Positions 23,815 to 37,100 of a stretch of 64,000 nt of DNA are shown piece after piece. Below the pieces are notes generated by a model. The model ran no database searches, was not told where the DNA came from, and was given only the letters and a program-made list of their open reading frames with translations. A program made the translations under genes and the position numbers. The stretch comes from Aotearoamyces nothofagi. Taxonomy: Eukaryota > Ascomycota > Leotiomycetes > Leotiales > Tympanidaceae. The first letter of the stretch is position 1. Each line of letters begins with the position of its first letter. Location of the stretch: contig JADDTR010000021.1 in the NCBI GenBank assembly GCA_015345905.1, positions 186,001 through 250,000 of the forward strand, given 5' to 3'.

Positions 23815-23868
23815 ACCTTGCGGCCTTGCGGCCTTGCGGCCTCGCTGCCTCGCTGCCTTGCTGCCACC
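23815..23868. repeat. minisatellite, unit CTTGCGGC/CTCGCTGC
   Basis: Six to seven degenerate 8-base copies. Confidence 0.85.
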
Positions 23869-25079
23869 TGATTATTGCACTGTGTCTCTGTCCGCAACTC
23901 CAAGGTGTCAGTCAGCCAGCCAGCCAGCCCTCCCTCATCTCCGAGCTCCAGCCAACTCACTGGCCGCTCTTTTCCTCCTGCACCGTCGCTACTTCTTCCT
24001 GTATAGCAGAATGCCGTGAGTACGTACTTGTACATACTGCTACCCACACCGGCCGGCCAACTTGGACTACCGTGGTCTGTGATCCCTACATTACTCCCCA
24101 GCATGCAGTACCGGAGTACGCACGTACTGCCTCCCCCCATCATCACCGCGTCCTCAACGATGCTCTTCCCTGCTCTTCTAGGAAGCTTCTATGCAAAGCT
24201 GCCGTGCCTGTAATTGCCTTCTTTAGCCTGTCTCGTCCGACTCTTACTATTCAAGGATGTGGGTTGTGTTAGAGCACGCAACTAGTTGTCCGCGTGCAGT
24301 GCATGCCCGTAGAGCGGCTTCTGTCATCTTGGCGATGAGATATGAGATACGTAATTAGATTCTGCTTCGACCCAGCGCATGCCCAGGGAACGGGCAATCA
24401 ATCACTCACTGCCTGGAATCAATGACCTTGGCGGGTCCTGGGGTTCTTCTAGATACCCCGGTGATGCTCGCACCCTACCGACCCTGTGACTGAGCGAATG
24501 TAGATAGACCTTCCTCATCCCCACAGTCTCGGACCTGTCTCCGGTACAAGCCCAGTGATGCGATGATTAACCAAGGCGGTCATGATGCTGTGTGCGAAGC
24601 GTTATACCGAGCACCAACTGTTCAGCGCGACCACGGGCAGGGCAGATGGGTTCTTTGGTCTCTCTGCTCCGCTGACCTGCTTTGGCACCTCTTCCGAATT
24701 CCTCTCCGAGACGAGATCTGGCGGCGAAGGGGGGTGGCTACCAGCTTGGCCGGGCTACACAAGCATCGATATAGCTTCATCCGGCTGGAGATCGGGCAGC
24801 GTAGACTTGGTAGAAGTCTGGCTGCGATGGATCGACGACACCGAAGTAGCTGACTATTCAGGGCTATACAGACACTCAGATCCATGCACGTACAGTATAC
24901 TCTTCTCGGCTTCTGCTCTTGCGTTTCGCGACTGTCCACGGGTTTGATCAGGCGTCTTCTGAATCCCCCCCAGAAGCAGTGAGAAGGCAGTGGCTTGCCG
25001 GTCTCATAAAAATGTTCGGATCATCTCCCTGCCTCACTTCCTCTGATTTCTCGTCCTCGCCTTCTTCTCGCTCTTGCAA

Positions 25080-25310
25080 TCATCCCTCCAAGATCTGCAG
25101 GACAGAATCATGTGCTTCCTCATAGAATAACCTACTACGATAATTTTGGTTCTGTAGACCTCCTCGCACTAGATACTGCTCTCTCGCAGCACGTAAGCGC
25201 CCGTCGTAGCAGCTTTGTTTGTCTAATAGGAGCTTCATATCAAGGGAGACCTTTCGGCCAAAGAAACGAGGAAATGATGGCAGATTTGCTGCTATATGTA
25301 ACTTGCAACG
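25080..25310 (-). CDS. candidate coding exon of an unrecognised gene
   Basis: A 76-residue open segment is preceded by a good 3' splice site (GTTGACC, a pyrimidine tract, TTTACAG at 25311-25317). It reads RCKLHIAANLPSFPRFFGRK, continues with SLDMKLLLDKQSCYDGRLRA and ends RSRLFYEEAHDSVLQILEG. The balanced, amphipathic composition is unlike the junk frames nearby. No known domain comes to mind. The exon to which it would be joined is not settled; see the segment at 25498-25662. Confidence 0.4.
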   Translation of the reverse strand, partial: RCKLHIAANLPSFPRFFGRKVSLDMKLLLDKQSCYDGRLRAAREQYLVRGGLQNQNYRSRLFYEEAHDSVLQILEG

Positions 25311-25497
25311 CTGTAAAGAGAAGGCGGTCAACAAGCTCTGTCTTGAGCTGTGTGTTGCACAAGGTAGCTTGTAATATAACATATAGATACTCCGTATGGA
25401 TAAACGAAGCTGTGCTTGCGACAAGGTACGAAATGAGGTAGATGCAAGTGGCAGTTACTTGGAGTATCACTTTTGCGTGCTGTTGCTCCGTACACAA

Positions 25498-25662
25498 CTA
25501 TAGACTTGTCTTAGCTTGCTTAGGCATCGATGGAGGGCCTATTGCAATTGCTCTGATGCCAAATAATTGTGCGACTTTAATGAATTCCTCAACGTTCCGA
25601 TATTCGAAGCCACGAGGATTTTTCCTTCTCCCTGCTGCCACGCCCCATATCAGTCGAGATAA
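25498..25662 (-). CDS. candidate coding segment upstream of the exon at 25080-25310
   Basis: This frame has an acceptor-like TTATCAG just before it. It reads LSRLIWGVAAGRRKNPRGFE, then YRNVEEFIKVAQLFGIRAIA and IGPPSMPKQAKTSL before a stop. The composition looks protein-like, but I know no matching family and no start codon is evident. It might belong to the same gene as the next segment or be a relic. Confidence 0.3.
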   Translation of the reverse strand, partial: LSRLIWGVAAGRRKNPRGFEYRNVEEFIKVAQLFGIRAIAIGPPSMPKQAKTSL

Positions 25663-25974
25663 CTGATAACTAAACAGTGAGGCGGCGACGTGCCTTGACC
25701 GGCCATATTGCAGTTACAACAATAGAGGAAATCTCTAGCTAAACTCTGCCAACTCAATACTTCACACACTTTCACTGAATTGGATCGGAAACTCGAACCT
25801 TCTTCGCTCATACGTACCTTATGTAACGAAGTTCTAGCACATATTCGGCTTAAGAACAAGCACCGGGGTAGTGTCCCCCGCAATATTCTGCCACGCCACT
25901 TACACTCTCACCGCCTACCCTTAAAAGACTCTGATCTCTGAAAATGTACAAACTTTCTTCAACATACATACAAG
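25663..25974. other. upstream region of the 2OG oxygenase gene
   Basis: A 312-base stretch that should hold the promoter of the following gene. No clear motif is recognised. Confidence 0.5.
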
Positions 25975-27547
25975 ATGGCGAAATCAAAGGCAGCAAAACG
26001 AAAGCGCAATGCTCAATCGGATGTCCCAAATAAGCTGTTAAAGGTCTCAAACCAAATCACCCCTCCTCCTGATACTACTGCCTCCACCGAACCAAAAAGC
26101 ACCCAAACTCTCGTATCCGACGACGAACTCGAAATAACAATCGATACTCTAAATGCCCTGTCCGAATATCCTAGCCTGATCAAATCGAAAGCATGCAAAG
26201 ACCTCAGGGTAGCTGTCTACGAATTTCGGAAAGCCTGTACAACTGGCGTCAATACGACGGCGGATTCCAACCTTACAGCACGTATTACAGCTGCACTTAC
26301 GGATGGAAAGTACACGGACGCACTCATACTTCTTGCAGAAATGCGCATACGAGAAGAGAAGCCCCTTCTTGGAAGTCTCTGTCGTTGGGTACGAGAGCTC
26401 GACGTCGTAAGCGGGCTGTCAATGCAGGTGGATGGAATCAGCCATACCACTGTTAAGCGCTCAGCCAGAGACAAGGAGCTACTTCGTGTCCTTGATGCAG
26501 TGCTACGTGTGACGGGTCCAACAGATATAGGTTCAGAGGGATCAACTCTTTCATCTGATCCTATCGCTCTACAAAATGTCTGGAATCTCAGGGAAGCTGT
26601 CACATCATCTCATGAGGTTTACCAGAGTGTTCTGGATAAGACCATCTTTGAGGAATGCCCCATTGATATCAAGGATCGATTCCGTATCATTGAGACAACC
26701 CCTGCTCTCCAGAGGAGACCTCCAAACCATCATCCCGCAGTTGTTTATACTTCCGAAGACGACGCAGTGACACTCTCCTCTTCGCGACCTGCCACTACTA
26801 AACATTCTCACCCGATCGTCCCAAACCTTGCGCTCATTAAGAATGTTCTTTCACCATCAGAGTGTAAACAAATCATTGCCGCTGGTGAAGCTATTGGGTT
26901 TATACCAGACTCAATAGTGCGTGATGATGGTTTAGAAGCAAGCATACTTGCACACAACTTTTACTGGGTCGTGGACCCCGCTTTTCATGAGAAGCTGTGG
27001 GACCGAGTCAAGGAACATCTGCCGTCAACGATTGGTGGCAGAAAGGCAAGAGGATTGAATAGGAGGTTCAGGGTCTATAGATACGTTCCTGGAGCCGAAT
27101 ACCGCTGTCATATCGGTATGTATTGGCTAATTTCACCTGTCATACCACGCCACTTGCTTGATTTACAACTTCCTGTTTCATGTATGTAACGGAATTCTAA
27201 CAGTGCTAGATGGTGCGTGGCCGCCGTCAGGCACCAACAACAAGGACGAGTACGTGTACGACGCATCACCGCCATCGGCACGCCAGTCATCCCTCTTCAC
27301 ACTCCTCGTATACCTGAACGACGAGTTCGAGGCCGGAGAGACCACCTTCCTCGTCCCCGGCCCAAGGGACGGCGTCATGAACGCCTATCCCGTAAGGCCA
27401 GTGATGGGAGGCGCGGCCCTCTTCCCGCACGGAGAGGCGGCGGGCGCCCTGCTCCACGAGGGAACCGGCGTCAGGAAGGGCGCAAAATACGTCATCCGTA
27501 CCGATGTCGAGTACGACGTCGTCGGCCCGCCTCTAGGCTCGGAATAG
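25975..27547 (+). CDS. 2OG-Fe(II) oxygenase, prolyl 4-hydroxylase-like
   Basis: Exon 1 is 25975-27115, exon 2 is 27210-27547, with a 94-base intron. The product has 492 residues. It begins MAKSKAAKRKRNAQ, a likely nuclear localisation signal, followed by a helical region and a C-terminal oxygenase domain at about 285-485. The metal ligands are His379 and Asp381 in YRCHIDGAWPPSG and His463 in LLHEGTGV; Lys473 in KGAKYVIR is the expected 2-oxoglutarate contact. SLFTLLVYLNDEFEAGETTF is typical of fungal P4Hc-like proteins. Asp381 is restored only when the later TAG (27207-27209) is used as acceptor; the earlier CAG gives V-L and loses it. It probably hydroxylates a protein side chain; the substrate is unknown. 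Confidence 0.88.
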
Positions 27548-28145
27548 ACCTCTCCAGGCCCCCCGAAAGCGCGATCACCTGCTTCCTATATCACCCGTGC
27601 CCACCCGCCGTGCTGATCTCTCCCGCGATCTCGAAGCATTCTGTTGCCAGATCCAACCCTGCACGCATCACCTCGACGAGCTCGTTCCCATCGCTCCAGA
27701 CCGGATGCTGAATCAACACACCGTATAATATCCAATACCTGCTCTTTTCCATTCGATCTTTACGACATGATGTAGCTATAGATCCTCGAACCGAGTAGTT
27801 AATCGTAACGACCATGCTATATATATATTTTTTTTTAAAAAAAAAAAAACTAAAGAGGCACCAAAAAGCTCGCCTAGCATTGCATGTTCTCGCCCAGAAC
27901 CGTGGAGGTTTGAAACAAAGGTTCAATTGTTTTTAACTTTTGCTCGGCTATCCCGAGCAATGCTCGTAGATTTCTATACTTATATAATCCGTGTTGGCCA
28001 ACCGCCTGGTTGAGCTCCCTTTGTTTCCTCCACTTCCAAAACGCCTCGCTCAAATCAGAACAGTCATCCACGCAAACTCCGAAGCCATAAACCATCTTCT
28101 CCAGGTCTCATATGTCTCAATTCTCAACCCAGGCGCTGTTCCTCC
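27548..28145. other. intergenic region between convergent genes
   Basis: About 600 bases of 3' flank shared by the oxygenase and TRA1 genes, with an abutting T-run and A-run at 27828-27849. No gene seen. Confidence 0.6.
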
Positions 28146-31100
28146 TTACAGGTACGGCATCCAGAGGGTATCGGCCTGTGACAGGTTTACAGGGTTAACA
28201 GCCTTAGCAACCAGATCAATGATGGTTTGGTTAGCTGGAAGCATGCCAACTGGCGCCTGTGCCAGGCTCAATGTCCTCTTCACAATAATCTCGCTGTTCG
28301 CCTGTACTGTCTCCCTGAGCTGTCCCTCAGCCATCTGACCAGTTCTGTGACTACTCGTGAACCAGAAAATCATCTCATCTCGCACGAACAAGCTCAACTG
28401 TTGCTCTAGCTCAAACTCTGGCTCCGTAAGACATCTTGCTATTGCCATGATGGCGCAAGTGTAGATACCCTCAGTAGCCATGGGGCCCATAAGCGTTTGC
28501 AAGTTGGGCGTCAAGCGGAATGGGACAGGCTCTGGATTGTGGAAGTATGCTTTTCCAGCAGCCATGGAGGCGAGAAGCTCTGAACCCCAAACATTTCCAG
28601 TGCCTCGTGCGATGGACAGCTTGTGCGGGTAGCGATTGTTCATGTGCAGTATATACGTCATGAATGTTAAGGCTGCAAACTGATAAGAGAATTGGCGGCG
28701 GAAGAGCCAGAACTCCGAGAAGGATGGGTAGGTGGCCTTGAAGTAATCAAGAGCAATCGTGTGTGGCACCCATTTCTCTTGAATTGCGGTGAAGATCTCC
28801 ATACGAGCAGCGAGAGAGTGGTCCATGACCTTCTGATATTGGATGTCAGCCTTATTCTGAATGGACGATTGTGGGGTTGATCTTACCGCTGTTTTTGTCT
28901 CAGCTAGAATCCTCATCTTTTCCATAGTAAATAGAACAGGGTCGTCCTTGGACATTCCATTTCTTCGGCAGTGATCCTCGAAGATACCTTGTAAGGATAT
29001 ATATGACGAGTCATCCTGCACCATTCGAATATGTGGTGCCAATGGGATCATCAATGGAAGATGAAAGTTGAGGTTTCGACGACGACTCTCCTTGCGCTTG
29101 CTTAAGGTGCCGTTGAAGTGTCTAAATAACTGCAAAATACGCTCTTCGCGCCTACAATGACGAGCAGCAGGATGCTGAATAGCAAACGGATGAACAGAAC
29201 CATCATGACCGCGAATTTTGAGTCGACGATGGCAGACACCAATGCCACGAACAAGGTCGACTTTAGGTAGGAAACGCTCAATTCGGATAAAGTCTTGGTT
29301 CTTATCCTTATGCTGCAAGTATTGGCCAGGGACTTCTACTTCATCGAACTTCTGGAATCGGAATTCGGTCAGGTGCGAGGTGTAGTTCTCGAGGTAGGTA
29401 CGGAGAGGTCGACGATCGAGTTTCTCCTCAAATTTGTCACGCCACTTACGTAGCTTCTGGATGTACTCGTGCATCGTCGGTTTCTTGTCGACAAAGTCTG
29501 CTTCGAAAGATTTCCGAATATGAGCAGGCAGAATAGTTTCAGCGAAGCGAGTGATATTCGTCTCAGTTGCGGATGGGAGTTTAACATCCTGGGCGTACGA
29601 CGTAGGCATACGGCTTACGTAGGAGAGACCGTCGTTGAGAAGAGCCACGATCAAGCGATATGCATCTTCGTCAGGAGGACACTTGAAGTGTTTCTGAATT
29701 TGGTCGACCATGGTCTCCATCGAAAGGGCTAAGAGTGGGAATGCTGTCTTAAGCACGGCCAAAATCTCCTCTGTGTGTTCCCACGGAGGCTTCTTTGTGA
29801 CTGCTTGCGGTGTAGGAACTGGCTCCTGTTGACCTTGAGCACCCGGAGTGCTTCCGCCATTTGTAGTAGCGTTTGGCTCAGATGATTCTGTCTTGACGTT
29901 ACTAGTTGCATCACCACTTGCGGTTCCCGGTCTCGATCCAGCTGCGCTTTCTGGTTTCGCTGCTGGGGTTTCAGAACGCTGCTGTACCGGCGATCCGTTG
30001 GGCTTAGCTGCAATCTGGGCTGCCTGTTTGGCTGCCTTTGCTCGCCTCTCTCTCTCCTCTTTGGCTTCCTGGCTCTTCTTAATGGCAAGCATATCCTCGC
30101 GGTTCGTTCTTAGCTGGAAATATAGCGCTTGCGGGTAAGATTTAGCAATCTTCGCAAGTATTTCGTGCGCTTTGGGGGCCTCCTTATGGCCAAGACCCGT
30201 CAAAAGCTGTGGAATGAAAGTTATCCAATACCAAACCGGTGTCTCGCCTTTATAAGCATCGAACATGGCTGCAAGGGACCCATTAGCATCGTCCAGACTC
30301 AGTAACCATAAGATACGAGTAAGAAGCTTTCGAGATTTCGCATTCTTGAAGAGACCAGCTGCTTCAAGATAGCAACTTAGAGCGTTCTTTGCGAACTCAT
30401 AGTTTGTGGGGTTATCCTTGAATTGACGGTCATTGTAGTAGCCCCATTCGGCCCAAGCCTTTGGCAACTTGATATCGAAGAACAACGCCATGCCATATGC
30501 ATCCTCAGCTTCAGCCTTCTGGTTCAGCTTGTCCAAGAACATCCCTTTGAGAGTGTAGAATTCCGCCTTCTGTTGAGCTCCAAAGTAGTTGAGATTCGTA
30601 TTATTGATAACGTCTAGTCCTTGATTTAGTTCGTCAGGGTTCTGGTAATGACATTTTGCCTGTTCTCTTAACTTCAAGAAAGCTTCCTGAATTTCAATAT
30701 TTGGCAGTGTGTAAATCCGGCTTAGCTGATTGATACATACGTCAGGTAGCTGATGTTTGCGTGCAACATGAGCAAAGCGATTAATGATCCATGCTGTTTC
30801 GTGGTATCCTCGGTATGCAAAGGAAGCACCATTGGTATTTTGTCCCTGTTGAGGTAGAAGATGGAGGTAAGTGGTATTTATTAAACCAAAGATATGTTGA
30901 CGCCAAGTCACTAAATCTTGCCATGCCGTGATATCATCCCAGACATTTGGTAGACGGTCACGCCAGGTGCCTAGCAGGAGTTTGAGCTCCCCCGACTTTA
31001 TGTCTAAATTTCCCGTAGTTGTCTGAGCAAGACTCTGGCATATGACGCTCGCATCGTGGAGTTCAACAAGTTGCTGAAAGTTCTGCAGCAATGGAATGTG

Positions 31101-34100
31101 AGCATTTGTGATCCGCTTTGGCAGTTGGTGCCATTTGCGAATCGATAACTGAATCGCTTCATCGCAAACCTTGCTGAATTCTTGCTGTGTCTCAGTCTTA
31201 TGGTGGAGCTTAAGCAATGACATGAAGGCTTGAAAGAAGGTGCGACGTGGTGTTGGTGCATCCATAACACCCTTGATAAGAGAATCTAACTGGTCGCGAG
31301 AGTCTTGGTTTTGCCACATCTCAGTATTCCTCCAGGCGCATTCGAGGAGAAGGTCTTGGAAGTTCTCGTGCTTCGCAAAATCCTGTAGGATATCCCATTG
31401 TTGCAGTTTCTGTGCACAGATAACCCAATGGTCTTCCCATAGCATGTACTCGCCTTGAGAAAATGGAATTGTACCCGTGCGGGCCTTGATCTGTGCTGCT
31501 TCGTACATCTTCTGCGCATTATCCCACATTCCATTTTGCTCATACGACAAGGCCGCATTGGTTTCCACAAACTGACAGCGACGACGCCATGTACCATAGA
31601 ATAGATCATCCTCCTGCAATGCAGCGTAAAGCTCAACCAAAGCGTCAAGATTACTCTCTTTCACGGCGGCACTTTCGATAGTCGGCTTCACAGCAGCATT
31701 CTCAAGTTGCACAAGTGCAGTATACCAAGCATCATAGGTTTTGGCTTCGAACTTCAGTACGTGTGGAGGTATCTTGAATTCGGGCCAGGCCCTCGCTGCG
31801 CCTTCAAGGAGAGATTGCACGACATTAGGCCGCTTGTCAATCTGTCGAGAGTGGTAGTCTCGAGTCAAGAGAGATACCATGCCACGTTCTAAGTCACCGC
31901 GATCCTCTCTGGCCATTGCGGACCAGTATATTGGGAAAAGCGCAACCCAAAGTTCATGTGCGGTGTTCGAATCTAGGTGTTGCAATTGTGTTAGTGGCTC
32001 AATGATATCTCGAACTTTGATATCACCCAGTTCCGAGACAAAACGTCTATGGCTGGCCATAAAATCTTCGTACTTGTCATCCTCTATCAGTGCTGGTGTG
32101 CGAGGATCCTTAACATAGTTTCCGAAGAGTAATGAGGCCGGGAGAGTCCGGAAATCTTCATGATGCAGCTGAATAGAATTATTCATCTCGATGGCACCAA
32201 CGAGTAATTGGGAGGCTTGGGCAAGCCAGTATGAGTCTGCTAGGGTATCCCAGTTTTGAGATGAAATGATATAGCTGAGTCTTACATTCGCAGTCTTTGA
32301 CTGACTTTTGTCGAAGATCGCCATGAAGCGGTTACGCATATCAACATCTTGAGCTCTAGTTCCAATGAGGAATGCGTGCTCCATCCGGACGGTCAACTCA
32401 GTCCGTGTGATTTTCGGGTCCTCGTAAATGCGTATGACAAGCTCTAGAAATTTGATAAGGAGTGTCTGGTCTGTTCGGTTCTCAAATGTAAGCATCTTAT
32501 GGAGGACCGCAGTCTTCTCCTTGAGCGTCGGCCAGGAGCCTTCCGACCTAAAGACCCAACCCTCCACCATATCGAGAATTTTCAGACACAGATCATTACT
32601 CTGCGACTTTTCAACGAGAGTTGCGAGGACACTCAGGAAAGGACGTCGATTATCTCCCAGTACTTCCATTCTCATCGACATGATATCGATCGCCTTAAGC
32701 ATGAGCCCGGTTTGGATCTTGAGATCATAATCGTGCATGACACCATTCGGGCCTATCTCACCAGGATGGTTGGGACCTGGCATGCCTGGTTGTGTTGCAA
32801 CTGCAGCCCAATGTGCAACATGTTCCTTCGCAAGCTTAGTCTGTAACGCGCGCATTATAGCGCCGATATGCTGGTCCATCTCTGATGGCTTCCTTTGTGC
32901 CAAAGTCCAAAGAATATTGATGCCCGAGATGTAGTTATTCGACGACAGATCTTCTGTCGCAGTAGTTGACAAGAATGTGATTATCTCTGAAGTTGAGGCT
33001 TCAGCTTCGGCCTCTCCATCAGCGTCCTCCATTTGAACATCGTCGGGAACGGCATCAAGAATGCGTTTCAGAAGGGGCTTTACATCACGCCCATGATCTA
33101 TATCCTTCCCTCCTGCATGAAGACAATCCTGCAATTCCGGGTTCTCTGATTTTATGGACTTTTCCAAGATGTGTTGCAAGGTGGCCATGTTCTTTTGGAT
33201 CCACTCATCAGACTTGACATTGACGATAATTCGAACAATCTGAAGTGTATTGACCATGTTTGTGATAAACTTCTCTTCAGACTTGTCTTTCTCGGACCTT
33301 TCACTAGCAAGAGCAGTGACAGTGCGGTCACTAGCGAGAACAACTTCTGTCACATTAGGGAACAGATCAACATGATCAAGATCACCCCAATATTGAGGTA
33401 ATAGGAGATTATGCAAAAGAGACATTGCCTTTGTAACCATCTCAGTTGAGGAAGATGCTGGGACAGGGATGTGAATGCCTGCAGGCTCCCTTTGCTTTGC
33501 TGATGGCAGTGGATATCTCTCTGGTAGGGCAGCGATAAATTCGACCAAATATTTGATCATCTTTAATCTGAGAAATGCTGGGATCTGATATTCGGCCCTT
33601 TCAGTGGCCAGCTTCGACGGCGACGGTGAAGATCCTTGGGCATCAGTGATCGTATCGAGCTTTCGTTTCTTTGCGTTCGGCGATTCGGATATAGCTCGAA
33701 CTGAAGCATTGTCTTTACCTTCGACTCTTCTGTGCTCCCACTCCCAAATCAGTTGCATGAGCTGCAAGACAAGTCTACGGCTTTCGTTGGACGCACTCGC
33801 CGGCAGGGCAAGTTTTCTGAATGACGAAATAATCGCGATCGCAAACTTGTCCCTAGATTCATAGAAGAGTTCAGCATGTTTCACTAAGAAGTGTAAAATG
33901 CTGGTCATTTGTTGTACGTTCTGACCCTCTTCCGCGAGTATTCTTCGGGCACCTGTAGCCCAAACAGGATTACGATCTCCAGGGGCAGAGTTGCAACGTT
34001 TTCGGAGAACAGGCGCCATCAACTCTAACGTTTGCGTGACCAAAGCGCGACCTTCATTTTGATTTGTCCGGAGCAGTGAGAGGTATACTTGAATTACAAT

Positions 34101-37100
34101 CTTTGCTGGGGTTTCGTAATGGGCAATGAAATAGCCAATCACAACGTAAGCTGCATGCTTATTTATGACATCCTCCAGCCTAATGTAGGTCCAACCAAAC
34201 TTGATGATATCTTTTCGCGCATCTTGCAGGATTGCGTGATAGTATTTCACAAGCATCGCTGAGAGTTGCAGGACTTCCATTCGAGTGTGATCAATGCCGG
34301 GTTGGATGAGATCATCACTGGGATCACCAAGGCTTGCTCTCCAGATCTTTGTGTGGATGGATTCGATGACAGACTTGTCTATCAGGCGCGGCCCTCTCAT
34401 TGGACCAACATGAGGCCATGTCCTCATAACATCCTTCGCAACAATAGGGTTGACAAAGTACCGCAGCAGGAAGGTCTTTGTCTTTTGTGAAGCAGTCTTA
34501 CCGGCATAAACCTCCAACGAGCGTAAGACTATTGTCTTCCAATAGTCAATCGAGTCATTACAGATAATGTTCTTATAGATGTACGTGAAGAAAGTCTGAC
34601 TTGGCTTGAAGTGTTCTGCAGTTATAGACTCCACCAGACTGAAGAGGGAGTCGAGATCTTTCGGGTGACATTCGAGGTATTTCGTGAGGATGACCATGAG
34701 CTGCTCGCCAGCCTGTTCAGCTGCAAGACGAAGATTTTGAGGGAGACTATGTGTCCGTAAATGCTGTTCGAGATTTTTCCCCACCAATTTAAACCAGGTC
34801 AAGTTCTCCTTCTTCTCCATCCATACCTCTGTCCCCGGATATTTCGCCACTGCATGCATGACATTAATAGCATTGATAACAGCGGCATATCTGGTTTCCC
34901 TGTTCTCTGCACCCATGTCGCCGCAGTGCTTGATCAATGACTCCACGCTACTTACGACGACAGCGCGAAGTGGACCACTGTCGGGATGCTCGAGGACTTG
35001 AGCAAGGAAACGCCCGTACTTTTGATCTTCAATTTTGCCAAGAAGAAGCATCCAAACTTCATTTGGATAGCGATTGAGATATTTGTACAAGGGTGCTCGG
35101 AATGGGCTATAGCGAGTCCGTCGCAATTTATCCTCAAGGTCTAATACATTTTCGATAAGTCGTTCCTTGAAGTGCTCAGCAGCTGGTGGAAGTAGATGGA
35201 AAATGTTGAATACGGCAGCGATGATCTTCATCGATTCGTTCTGTTCCACCAACGTGAAAGAAATTCGCTGCAGAATATTTGGCTCGGCAAGTACCTTGAT
35301 GTGATCCAATAATCTCGATCCAATTTCGACCTTGAAATACGTAGTTAGAAGTTGAAGTAGTCGAGCCAGCCCATCAAGACCATGTGTACTCAATCGCCTA
35401 GGATCTTGTAAATTCGCCAATACTGGTCTTAGTCCATTTTGCAAAAGATCTTTAGGTAGTTTGGTTGTTTGAGAAAGTACCACTTTTAGCGCATCATTAG
35501 CAGCTTCGATGGTTTGCTTGGATTCCGAATACAAGCATTTAAAGAACACCGAGACAATCTTTGTTCTCGTTGGGTTATTTGGTCCTTTCTGGAACTCCTC
35601 AAATCCCATGGCGGTTGTCAGCATCTTGATGCAAGAGACTCTTAAGCTGATAATAGACTCATGTGTACGCTGTTCGGCAGGTTTACCAGCCAACGACTCA
35701 TCAGCAGCATCAGCTAGTGCCAAAGACTCCATCAACAGACGGTTAAGGAGATCGTCAAATGCAACAAAGTCAGCCTTCAACCCCATACAATAAGTAACGG
35801 CATCGATGTATCCAATTTGAATTGCGAACGGGAGGGCTCTCAAAGGCTTGTTGTAGATTGGCAATAACAAGCGATCCTTAATTGGTTCAAGAAGCTCGTA
35901 TACCTCCGCATCCACTGCTTGAGCAATGATGCTCAAGCCTGTCTGTGCTGCGACTCGGACATGGCGGTTGAGGTGGGAAAGCTCCATGGCGAAGAAGTTG
36001 CAAAGATGTAATAAACGGGACCGTTGTATCAGCTGTCCTGGCTGCGCAGGAGGCGGGGGTTCTAGATCACTTTTGGTCGCATTCTTTGTAACTCTTCGGA
36101 GTAGAATCTCAAGTGTGACTTGTGCACCGATCCGGGTCTTCGCTGGTAAATCTTGGGGCATATCTTTGATGACGAACATCAAAGCCCGGACATATTCCAA
36201 TTGCTTTTCTAATACCCAAGGATCACCAAGGTCGATCTTCGTGAGCATAAGGTTGATCCCAAGGCTACCGCCAGCTTTGGTGAACCACTCTTCTTCATAG
36301 CAACTATGGCAAAAAACGCTACTGAGATGATTGAAGAATGACAGTCGTCCAACTTGGGAATCCGACCCAAATATTAGGACAGTTGAGTCATATACTTCCT
36401 GCAGTGCCTTTTCAGCAGTTTCTCGTACTACAGGCATATCTGATGATAATGACTCAACTATCGCATCTGCAAGTACCCGACTATCAATGCATAGAGGGCC
36501 TTCTCCAGCCTTGACGTTGAAAGGCTGCTTCCGATGTTTCATCTCCGCCAACGCTCGGCCCACTTCAATAACTGTAAGGTGCCTGCAAACGTTCATCAAC
36601 AGAGTAAGAGAGTCGTCCTGAAGGTCTGGCAGTGACACAGAGAATATGCACGCCTTGAGAAGTTTCTTGAGCATTTCTTCTTGCTCGTCTTTCTTCTGCA
36701 CAGATCTTTGCCTATCTGAAACTTCAAGGGCAGAAAAATCTGCTTCTGAATTTCTGGCCAGAAGGTCTTGCGCCTGAAGTCGAACGAGCCTAGCAAAGTC
36801 TTCCGGGAGATTGTCGTATCCAAGTCGAAGCTTTAATTGTGTCTTTATCATCTGAAAGGCTTGCTTCTTGTAGTAGCCATCCGATTTCTTCGCAGTTGCA
36901 CCTTTTGGGATCTCCATCAGTTTGCCAATAGCAAGATCGATGCCAATCTCAGCTGGGAATGCTCTGTCCTTTTTAGAGCCAATAAGTCTGATATCAAAAC
37001 TGATTCTATCATCTGAGAATTGCTGAAAGGTGAGAGAGGGAGCGCCGGTCATGAATTTCCGATTACGTCCGCCAAGTTTTCCGAGAATACGCATTGTGGT

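Larger units (their letters stand above)
19193..25079. other. 5.9 kb gene-poor region rich in short repeats
   Basis: I find no recognisable gene. Open frames here are short, overlap on both strands and have repetitive composition. Simple repeats include GATGGATAT and GAGGAGCGAC (19445-19510), CTG (20001-20022), CTGG (21364-21390 and 22030-22053), CAGCA (22607-22674), CAG/AGC (22973-23060) and CTTGCGGC (23815-23868). Confidence 0.55.

Noticed and set aside
24563-24947. Overlapping frames of about 100-120 residues
   Set aside because: Both strands are open at once and neither product shows a recognisable motif or convincing splice context.
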